From the NCBI RefSeq assembly GCF_949628215.1, contig NC_134276.1, positions 129,704,125-129,768,124 of the forward strand: 64,000 nucleotides of DNA. The letters are read 5' to 3'. The position numbers and the translations under genes are program-made. The stretch comes from Phalacrocorax aristotelis. Its lineage: Eukaryota > Chordata > Aves > Suliformes > Phalacrocoracidae. The notes beneath the pieces are model-generated. The model did no database searches, was not told the origin of the DNA, and saw only the letters and a list, made by a program, of their open reading frames with translations. Below, one piece after another: positions 1 through 8,700 of this stretch (position 1 is the first letter of the stretch; each line of letters begins with the position of its first letter).

Positions 1-589
1 TCACGTTACTCAGGTAATAACCTGCCTGTTATTGAGCCTGTATCTGTGCTGTGTTTCAAATGACAAGCTTTAGCAGTGAAGCCTATAAAGGAGCATGGTT
101 GAGCTTTTCAAAAACAGAGAAGGGGCTCGAGATTTTTACTTGGTTACAGTAGAATTGCACCCAGCCAGTGGGAGGGCTCAAAACTGAATTTAAACAAGAG
201 AAAGAAAATCCAGCGTGCCCGGGCAGGACGGAACGCGTACATTTTGGTTGCAGAGTCGGATGTACTGAAGAGCGATGTGGCAAAACAGGTGCTTGCAAGC
301 ATGGATTTGATTTTACGAGCCTGAACTTGGAGGCTCGCGCCCAGATGCCAGTCAGTGACTGGGAGAAAGTGAAAGTAATGGGTCCTGTGCCCCCCAACGC
401 GTTGGGGCGGCGCAGCCAGCTGAGAGCAGCTGGAGCAGGGGAGCTGTGGCAGAGGGACGGCGGTCTGGGTCTGCCTAGGCAACCTGTTGAAGTTTTCCCA
501 CATAACTCGAGAAGGCTTTGCAATCCTTATTCATCAGGGCATTGCACCTCCATCTTATAGAAAGACCAGCAGGGAAAAATAATTAGGAA
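1..589. other. Intergenic, 3' of NHLH2; contains a hairpin cluster
   Basis: ORFs of 119-146 codons overlap here on both strands but resemble no protein I know and mutually contradict. The stretch is unusually CpG-containing for intergenic DNA and holds three short perfect inverted repeats at 316-337, 348-362 and 392-407. It may be a conserved regulatory element. Confidence 0.4.
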
Positions 590-598
590 AAAACAGCA

Positions 599-617
599 TT
601 TATTTGATACTTTTATT
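599..617 (-). terminator. NHLH2: Two poly(A) signals for NHLH2
   Basis: TTTATT on the plus strand at 599-604 and 612-617 reads AATAAA on the minus strand, twice, 13 bases apart. Both are correctly oriented about 1.2 kb beyond the NHLH2 stop. Cleavage would fall at roughly 575-595. Confidence 0.55.
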
Positions 618-1421
618 TATATGCAAAACAGCTCACCATTCATGAGATATGAAAAACGCATCAGATAGAAACCAGATTTATCTATTTTCACTACAAAATA
701 TTGCATTATATAAAGCAACAGAGACACACAAAAAAACCCTGAAAAAGACTAAAATCTTTGGATAGCAGATGTGGTTTTTTTTCTTTTTCGTCCCTAAAAT
801 GCGCTTCTTGTTTTAAGAGATTCACAGCAAAGAACATGAAACATTTTCAGGTTATAGAATTTTTGGTTGTCACAAAGGAAAGCAGTCCTGGATTTACTTT
901 TCTTTTTTTTTTTTTTTCTTTTTTTTTTTAGGAAAAACACCCTTTCCTAAAAATATACCACACACATACACGCCCACGCTCACTCCCACACACATGCATG
1001 TATACATACACGCACATATACACCCACAAAGAAACTACTTCCCTTATAAACGATTTGCAAAGTACTTTTCAGACATAACTATAGATCAGAATAACGACAA
1101 GTTTTTAAAAAAACTCTCCTAGTTAAGTGCTAGTGGTTGTCGATCCCACATGAAAAGAAGGAAAGAAATAAGGTCAAGAACAAATTCTTTGAGATATATA
1201 TAAAATATAAAGAGGGGTGAACGGGAGGTTTGTCGTACACAAGTGCAATATAATCGGAGGGAAAAAATAAATTAAAAAAAAGGGGGGGAAAGGAACACTG
1301 TGTCGATCCCAACAAACACTCATAAAGTTAAACGTAATATTCCACAGGAGAAAGTGTAAACACCCGACTATAGAAACCAATTGGCACAAAGTATCCAAAG
1401 TAAAATTGCCACCACTCTGAA

Positions 1422-1433
1422 AAATAAATAAAT
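1422..1433 (-). promoter_or_regulatory. AU-rich element in the NHLH2 3' UTR
   Basis: On the minus strand this reads ATTTATTTATTT: overlapping ATTTA pentamers that include the UUAUUUAUU nonamer. Class II AU-rich elements of this form are known to shorten mRNA half-life. Further ATTTATTTT-like motifs lie nearby (about 1443-1480). Confidence 0.45.
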
Positions 1434-1837
1434 CTTGAAAAAAATAAATTGTCAACTCCTTCTACCATAAATAAAAAATAGTTATTTTTAACTGCACCCA
1501 TGGGTCACACGTTTAAGGTCACAAGTAGATGTTTTTGGATATATATAAAGGGGCACTTGACAGCCTGAAGAAACAATCCGGTTTTACACTTCTCTCCGAA
1601 AAACGGGCTCTCCGCCGGCCACGCCGCGCCGCGGCCCTGCGGGAGAACCCCCGGGGAGGGAGAGGACGGGCTGCGGGGGGGACCCCCGCCCCGGGGAGGC
1701 GCTGCCTCCCCAACCCCCGACCCCCCCGACCCCCGCCGCTGCCTCCGCGGCCAGACCGGGGACGGCGGGGGGGGGACGGACACGGACGGGAGCGGGGAGG
1801 TGCCGCGTGTCCGTGGGTCCGTGGGGGCGGTCGGGCG

Positions 1838-2326
1838 CTACACGTCCAGGACGTGGTTGAGATAGGAGATGTAGCAGATGGCGAGGCGCAGGATCTCGAT
1901 CTTGGAGAGCTTCTTGTCGGGGGGCAGGGTGGGCAGCAGCTTGCGCAGCTCGGCGAAGGCCAGGTTGAAGGCCTCCACGCGGATCCGCTCACGCGTGGCG
2001 TGAGCCGAGCGGTACTTGGCCGTGGCGCGCCGCCGCCGTCGTTTCTCCTCCCGGCTCAGCGGCGGGGGGTGCAGCCCGGGGCGGCCCCCGACCCGGCCCT
2101 CCCCAACCCCAACCCCAGCCCCAGCCCCGGCCCCAACCCCGCCGCCGCCGCCGCCGCCGCCGCCGCCCCGGCCCTCCCCAACGCCGCCGCCGCCGCCCTC
2201 GGCGGGCTCCGGGTCGGAGACGCAGCAGCTGAGCGGCCGGGCGTCCGCGCCCCCCAGGGACTCCGGGTCGGAGGGCGCCGAGGAGGGGTGGTCGGAGTCG
2301 GCAGCTTGGTCCGGGCTAAGCATCAT
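1838..2326 (-). CDS. NHLH2: NHLH2 (HEN2/NSCL2), neuronal bHLH transcription factor, complete single-exon ORF
   Basis: The ORF encodes 162 residues, from ATG at 2326 to TAG at 1838-1840. It starts [16 protein letters not shown], the start I know for NHLH2, so the first of two tandem ATGs is used; it has A at -3. Seen in order: an acidic Ser/Pro N-terminus (1-43), a Gly-rich linker (about 44-84), [20 protein letters not shown] leading into the basic region (about 91-116, with the ERIR DNA-contact motif), and helix-loop-helix (about 117-158) ending NHVLDV at the C-terminus. From about LSREEK onward it matches the vertebrate NHLH2 sequence I remember with no difference. Human NHLH2 is about 135 residues from memory; the excess is the Gly-rich linker. 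Known role: E-box-binding nuclear factor in developing neurons and hypothalamus, linked to GnRH neurons and energy balance. The paralogue NHLH1 is the alternative, but the N-terminus favours NHLH2. Confidence 0.97.
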   Translation of the reverse strand: MMLSPDQAADSDHPSSAPSDPESLGGADARPLSCCVSDPEPAEGGGGGVGEGRGGGGGGGGGGVGAGAGAGVGVGEGRVGGRPGLHPPPLSREEKRRRRRATAKYRSAHATRERIRVEAFNLAFAELRKLLPTLPPDKKLSKIEILRLAICYISYLNHVLDV

Positions 2327-2980
2327 CTTGGAGGGGGCGGAGGAGCCTTCCCGGGATAGAGAAGCAGAGAGAGCGGGTCAGAGCCCCGGCGCCGCCACCG
2401 GGAGCGGGGTGGGTGTCTGTGTGTCTGTCTGTGTCCGGGTGTGCGCAGGGGCACGGGCAGGGACGCCCCGGGCCCGGTGGCCGCTGCCGCCCCGCTCCGC
2501 CCGGCCGGGGCGGCGGGAGAGGCGGGCGGGCGGCGCGATCGCGGCTCCTGCAGCGAGCACGGACCAGGGCCGTACCGGGCATAAACGGTGCCCCTCATCT
2601 ACTGTCCCGTTTCTAGCGTTTGGCGGCAGCTTCAACGCAATATGCTTCCTCCCGTTATTCCCCCCGCTTGCTTGGCTCTAGGAACAGGCCCGGAAAACAA
2701 TAAAAGAACATTTTTTTTTCAAACAAGCTAATACCCAGTGGCTCAATATCAGGCCGATCCCCACCCCCCCACCCCCAGTTTTAACGTCGTATTTCCTCCC
2801 CTCTCAGTCTCTGCTTAACCATTTCTCTTTCGGTAACGCTGTGCAGACATGATGCTTTTAAACATACAGCTCAAGGCTCCGCGAACATAACAAGGCCAGC
2901 GGGGAAATTTATTTCCCCAATCAAAACTCCGGGATCCGAAGCACCCACCGGGGTCTCCCCCCGCTCATTCTCTGCGCCCC

Positions 2981-3042
2981 TTCCTTTTTCTTTTTCTTTT
3001 TCTTTCTTTCTTTTTTTTTTCTTTTTCCTTTTTTTTTCTTTC
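2981..3042. repeat. Pyrimidine (T/C) simple repeat
   Basis: Low-complexity TTTTTC/CTTT tract in the inferred NHLH2 5' intron. Confidence 0.85.
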
Positions 3043-3211
3043 CTGCTGCTAATTGTGCGGGCAGCGATTTGGCAGCGACCAAACGGGGATGTTTGGAGAA
3101 TCGCCGGTTTTTAAGCGTGGGATTCAAAAAGCAACAAAACCCCAAAGCAGTGGCCGAACTTTTCCATTCCTTTAAATTTTCCCTCCTCTCCCCTCCCTGC
3201 GCGAAAAGGGC

Positions 3212-3227
3212 GGGGGGGGGGGGGGGG
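3212..3227. repeat. Poly-G run
   Basis: Sixteen consecutive G on the plus strand, followed by GGAAGGAGGGGGGG-like sequence; quadruplex-prone and likely unstable or hard to sequence. Confidence 0.85.
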
Positions 3228-3244
3228 AGGAAGGAGGGGGGGCC

Positions 3245-3261
3245 TAAATAAATAAATAAAT
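3245..3261. repeat. (TAAA)n microsatellite
   Basis: About four TAAA units just after the poly-G block. Confidence 0.8.
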
Positions 3262-3612
3262 GCGGACGTGCCTTTCAAAAGAAAATTGAATCGTATCTTC
3301 TTGCGGCCTCACAGAGCACCATCTGTCATGTAGACAGCAATACAAACCCGAGCGCGTCCGTGGACATGCCGGCATGTAATAAAACAATACATCAGGCAAG
3401 TAGTGAATAACCTTGGACACAAACGCGTGTGTGCGTGTAGGGCTGGGGTGTCGAGGCAGGTGGGGAGCGGGCCGGAGGGAGGAGGGCGCACCACGTCCTC
3501 CCTCCTCACCCCCCCACCCCCCTCCGAATTCAGACTGCCAAGTATTTCCACGTAAAGTTCCCAAGCAAAGTCCCCCTCAGGTCTCAGACCAGGTTGGGAG
3601 AAATAAATTAAA

Positions 3613-3649
3613 AGTAGTAGTAGTAGTAGTAGTAGTAACAATAATAATA
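3613..3649. repeat. (AGT)n / (ATA)n trinucleotide microsatellite
   Basis: About eight AGT/GTA units (3613-3637) followed by a short ATA/AAT run. It makes artificial Val/Thr homopolymer ORFs on both strands. Confidence 0.85.
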
Positions 3650-5681
3650 GATACATTAAACGACGGGCGTGAGGAATACTTCCCAGGCAAGGCTAGAGCG
3701 AAGCGTCCCACCAACGGGGCGAGACGCGGGGCACGCGTGGCGGGGCGGCGGGCCCCCGCCGGGGCTCGGCGCTCCCCGGGGCGCGCAGGGGGAAAGGCCT
3801 GGGGAGAGGGAGAGGGAGAGAGGAGAGGGGAGGGCACTTGCTTCCCTGGGAAAGGGCCGCCGCTTGCCAGGGCCCTCGGAAACGCTTCCTCTTCTATTTT
3901 TAATAAGGAGCGTTAATCAGGCCCACAAAGCAGGGGTAGGGAATAAACCGGGCCAGCGCTCAGGTCGGGTATCGACGATTTCTTGGGAAAAAAATAAAAA
4001 GGAGAGGTTTAAAATCACCTTTCAGCCGAGATCCAAGCGGCGGGGGGAGGTGGTTTGTGCGAAAGCCCACTAACGGAGGGAGGCTTTGCAGGGCGGTTGT
4101 AAGAAAACGGGCAATTACAGAGGTGGTTCCTGGAGAAAGTTGCAGAAAGGTTTCTCTACGGTGTGTCTTGAATTTTTCCGTTTGCTTTGGGTTTATCCAG
4201 ACGGCGGGTTTTGGCGAGCCGAGCCGGAAAAAGGCTTGTTTTGGGGTTTTGGGTTTGGGGTTTTGGTTTTTTGGTTGGGTGTTTTTTTTTTTTTTTTCAT
4301 TTCATTTCGGCAATCCCATGCCCGTGCTACCTGGAAAAGGGGTATAACGTTAAGGCTGCTTACCTCGGCGGAGTCGTTCGGACAGCCTCTCTCTCCAGGT
4401 CCCCTCGCCCCCTCGGCGATTCCTTTACAGTTCAAACGACCCTCCGGGTGCGGAGCATGGAAAAATTAAAAAATCAAGATCAAATCAAATGACTTACGAG
4501 CGAAAAAGTGTCCTGCTCGGGTGGGGAAAGGCAGATTTCATCCCTCGCCGCGGCCTCCAGCGCTCCGGAGATGGGAGACGTTATCGCCGTGTTTCTTTGC
4601 AGAGTATAAATTACAACTTAAGTTAGTTACGATGCGTCAGGGGAGAAAAAGCGTTTCCCCCATCAAAGTCTGCCTCCGCCCGTTAATTCGGGGCAGCGGG
4701 CTGCAACGCACCGGCAGCTGCTGCCAGTCGGTTTTCCGGGGCGGGAGAGGCGGCGGCGGGGGGGGGTGGGGAGGGGGGGAAGGAATTGTGCTGGAAAAAG
4801 TGTCTCCCCCGCTCTTCTTCCTCCTCTTCCCCGACCGCGATAAATAACAAAAGGGATGCGGCGATAACACCAGCCGGGATTATTCCCTCTCCCCCGCCCC
4901 CTCGGCCTCTCCTTCCCCGCGGCGGCCGGCCGAGCCGCCCCCGCCGCCCGCCGCCGCCGCTCCGGGGTGCGGGATGCGGGGCCCGGGGTGCGGAGCGGCT
5001 CTGCCGGCTTTGTTCCGCCGCGGCCCGGCGCGCAGGCACGCCGCGGGCCGGGATAACAATGCGTCCTTCCCTCCTTTCTTCTCTTTTATTTCTTTTTTTT
5101 TTTCTTTTTTTTTTTGGGGGGGTGCAACGTGCGGTTTTGTTAATTCACCGGTCCGGCGGAGACGGGCAGGCGGGGGAGACGCCGTCGGAAAAATAAATGT
5201 TTGGTTTAGTTTTTCTTCTGGTCCTTCAAGAGCTGGCGAGGAGGGGGAAAAAAAGGATAAACGAAACCCCGATCCGTCCCTGAGCTTCCTAACTCCTCCT
5301 GCATCTCTCGAGTGAGAATAAAGAAGGAAATGCCAACGCTGAAAAGAAAAACAAAACAAAACAAAAAAGACCCCAAAATACACGAAAATCTCGGCGCGGG
5401 TTCGGAGCGGCTGCGGGAGGGAACGTCGGTGCAGGAAAAGGTACGCTCACACGCACAAAAAGAAAGTGCAGTTCCTCCTCCCACCCCTCCCGGCGTGGCA
5501 AAGAAGCCAAGGAGGGGTGCGGAAGGTGGCAGAGGCGAGACAGACAGACAGAGAGGAGATGCGTGCGGATCCGCTCCTGGTACCAAAGGGTTTAGCCTAG
5601 AGATGGTCGGAAGAGATAAAGGCTCGGAGAAAAGGGGACGGCATTTTTTCCCTCTTAAATTGATATTTAATGGGAAAGCCT

Positions 5682-5717
5682 ATTGGACAGAAACCTGGAC
5701 ACGAGTCACTTAATTGG
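5682..5717 (-). promoter_or_regulatory. Pair of CCAAT boxes upstream of NHLH2
   Basis: ATTGG on the plus strand at 5682-5686 and 5713-5717 gives two CCAAT boxes facing NHLH2, 31 bases apart (about three helical turns). Both are followed on the plus strand by AC (ATTGGAC). A CACTTAA Nkx-type site and a CATCTG E-box lie beside the second copy. Confidence 0.35.
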
Positions 5718-5749
5718 ACTTGACATCTGTCACAGTGTGGGAGTTTTCA

Positions 5750-8700
5750 CAGCCCAAATATTTTCAGCAGATCAGATTCTCGCTGAATCTGTGCCACAAA
5801 TTATAACAGTCGAGAGCAGCGCATGATACAAACCCTAGCCTCTGGATATACAGTCTCTAGCCGCGCTCGCTCCCACCGCCGCCATCCCCCCCCAAAAAAA
5901 AACCCGAACAACCGTATACCCACTGATCTAGAAAAACACCACTGGCATTCTGCATGCAAGCTAATAAATAAGCTTTAAACATCAATTTGCATCATGTACA
6001 CTGAGCGTGTGGAGAATCATTAGACTGTTTTTCTAGTGCATTTATTTTTGCGGTCCCCCTGCCCCATCTCCCACCCACCGCCAATCCCGGTCCAGGGCAG
6101 GTACAGCCCTGCCAGAGCCAGGGGGGCACAGAGGCCCGCCCCAGTGCCTCTGCCCCCCGCCTCCCTGCTCCGGCACACAGACAATGAGGGGAGGGAGCCA
6201 GCGACAGGTCTGTGGCTTTTCTGCTCACGGGAGGATGAAGGGAGCCAGGCCCCTTCGTGCTGAAGCCAGGGGACGCCTGTGACCAAGGTGACTCTTCTTG
6301 CTGCCACCTTGCCCCAGCCCCCCGCCCGCTGGCAGCCACTTATCCCTCTGATCCCCTTTCCCCCCGTCTCTCTCCCTGTAGATCCCATCAAATGGGAGCC
6401 ATAGTCTCTTTTCTCCATGTGCTCATCTTCCTCCCTGGGGACTTTTCTCTGCTAGGAGCCTGTGCTGACAGGCTCTTTCCAGAGTCCCCAAAAAGGGGCA
6501 GCAGGAGGGGTGCGTGAGGTAGTCTGGTGGTCTCCTGCACAGAGGAGAGCTGGTTCTGCTGCTCACAGCAGTTCTGTGAGTGCTTGGCCTTGCCAGAGCC
6601 ACTTCTCTCTCTGTGTCCCATCGGTAGGATGGCTGGGGGCGACGTGGCTGGAAAACACTTGCATGGGTGCCCGTGGTTCATCTAGTAACATATGTAACAG
6701 GCTGGGAGATCTCTGAATGGGGAGAGGTTCTGCTTTGGCTTTACATGACCTTAACAAGAATGAGTAACATGCCTGAATAATTTTGGGTTTTGTAAATTTT
6801 TTTTTAAAGTTGTAGATATTATGCAAAAAATACAATCTCCCTGCATGTCATCTGGCCCACTAGCAAAAAAAAACACCTGCAAGAGGATCCTCAGGGACAT
6901 TTCTTCCAGGGAAATGTGGGAATTTCTCTCCCTTCTTCTGCCCACCACAGGTCTCCAAGGCAGCAGGAGGCTGTCACTTGTTCAGGTGCTCTGACTCCAC
7001 ATACCAGCACTGGATTAATGGATATCCAATATGGACCCAGCAGGGCTTCTGGAGATGCTTGGCTAGGTGATCCTTGGCTGCCATGGGACATGCCTGTCAA
7101 AGACACATACACACACACCCCTCCATGGAAGGCAGAGTGTAGAAATGCAGTTCAGCCTCTGGCTGGGAGGGCCTGAAACGTGTGTGGCCTCAGCCCACCT
7201 CTCTGCCAGTCCTGACATGAGGCTTCCTAGACCTGCAGAAAGCCTCCCTCTGAGCTTGAGGAGAGCAGGGAGGCATCGCTGTGAGGTACCTGGTTTGCAC
7301 GGAACGGGGAGTTACATTGGCACTTGGAGGGGTGTTTGAGCTCCTAGGCGCAGGGACTCAGTAAACCCCTTTGCCACTATGAAGAGAAGTAACTAAAACC
7401 TCAGCTACCCTGCCAGGAAGATTCAGATGCAAATCACTGAGGCTGTGGCACATCCCCATTCAGTCTAGCTCTCTGTTGACCTTCACAGCTGCTCTTTGGA
7501 GATTGAGATCTGAGCAGTTCAAGGTCACTGTGCTCCACATTGCAAGACCCAAGGTCCCATTCCACAAAATGACCATTGTCCCACACTTCAAGGAGCAAGC
7601 TGTCAAGGAGACCTTCTCCACATCATACTTGTTTACAGCTTGGGACTTGCGGCTTTGGCTTGCAGTACTCCACAAGGTGTAAGTCTGAGGTCTCAGCCCA
7701 CAGAAGCTGCAGGTGATGGAAAAAGTGGATGGCTAAGGCTGCCATAGATAACAGACAGCAAGCTGCTAATTCGTGCAAGCCACCCTCCTCATGCCATCAT
7801 CACATGGCTTGCTTTTTATTTTTAATTTCCAGGAAAAGACCAAGCAGTTGCTTCATGATGCCCTTCAGTTATGAGTGGACATTTCTGACACCTCATAAAG
7901 TGTTGTTTACTGCCACTGTGATCTGATTACCCCACTGCTCTGCTCCCAGACATGTTCAGTCTAGAGGTTCCCACCCTGCCCTGGGCATGCTAGTCCTGTG
8001 GCATCTACCCAAACAGCCCTGCTGGGATACTGCCAGTCTTCTCACATCACCCGCAAGATCCAGGGTGTAGATTCTGTATCTTTAGCACTAAGAAGCCAGT
8101 CAGAAACGCTAGAGCTGACAATCTCTTCTCTGAGTAAAGCCACAAAGGCCAGAGGCAGGGCCACATTCTCCCAGTGGAGAGCTCCCCTGCCTCCGACCAC
8201 TCACACTTGGAGGAAGAGTCTGGCTTCCAGAGCCCAACATTCCTGGGGCCGACTGGCCCAGACGTGGAGGTCATCAGAAATGGTCAGAAATTCTGGGGCA
8301 AAAGTGCAGTCGATGGAAACTAACACAGTTCCGTTTTGGCAAAGGAGGGATGACTAAGGCTCTTCCTCAAGCTCTCTGTATCTTTTGTGTTAGAATATAT
8401 CCTGATGCAAGTGGAGACCTGCGTGTCGGGAATCAACATGGTCCCAACGGAGGCTGCATAGATGCAAGGCCACCTTATGACTTGTATCCCCAAATACAGT
8501 CATGGCCATTGTAAGCCTATGGCTGATCACTAAGCAAGTACCTCAGTGGCATCAAGACTAGCTGAAATTCCCAAATGCTATAAAAGGTGACCTCAGCGGT
8601 ATGAATAGCATTGGTTTGGCTTCTCCATAAATGGTGAAACCACAGTCTCTGAGCTGTACCTGACGAAGGGGAAGTGAATAGGAAAAACTGAGGCATAACA

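Larger units (their letters stand above)
590..1837 (-). other. NHLH2: Probable 3' UTR of NHLH2
   Basis: The 1.2 kb downstream of the NHLH2 stop on the minus strand is AT-rich and has no coding signal. It contains overlapping ATTTA motifs and ends at two poly(A) signals near 600-617. A T/C tract (about 897-929) and an imperfect CA/TA alternating tract (about 960-1025) lie inside it. The end point is inferred from the poly(A) signals, not observed. Confidence 0.6.
2346..4364 (-). other. NHLH2: Candidate 5' UTR intron of NHLH2
   Basis: On the minus strand, 4368-4358 reads CCGAG|GTAAGC, a strong splice donor with the intron starting at 4363. A second donor, C|GTAAGT, starts at 4497. Just above the CDS, a pyrimidine tract (about 2377-2355) followed by CCCGGGAAG gives a possible acceptor, with the exon starting at 2346, only 19 bases before the start codon. 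A weaker acceptor CTGCAG|G is at 2548-2553. Having the whole ORF in the last exon behind non-coding 5' exons agrees with the NHLH2 gene structure I remember. The acceptor choice is uncertain. Confidence 0.45.
1600..5640. promoter_or_regulatory. CpG island over the NHLH2 promoter and coding exon
   Basis: A broad, discontinuous stretch is rich in CG dinucleotides and C/G runs, densest at 1610-2600, 3660-3860 and 4860-5060. It is broken by T-rich and microsatellite tracts. Surrounding intergenic DNA is CpG-poor. This is typical of developmental transcription factor loci. I see no clear minus-strand TATA box, so a dispersed CpG-type promoter is likely, upstream of the donors at 4363/4497. Confidence 0.75.

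Noticed and set aside
168-560. 130-codon plus-strand ORF and its two minus-strand partners
   Set aside because: Mutually overlapping, no recognisable domain, no splice or expression evidence.
1529-2359. 276-codon plus-strand ORF antisense to NHLH2
   Set aside because: A shadow of the GC-rich NHLH2 coding exon; Pro/Arg/Gly low-complexity and no known homology.
2016-2681. 221-codon plus-strand Pro-rich ORF
   Set aside because: Produced by the CCG/CCCCAA repeat and CpG island; low complexity and antisense to NHLH2.
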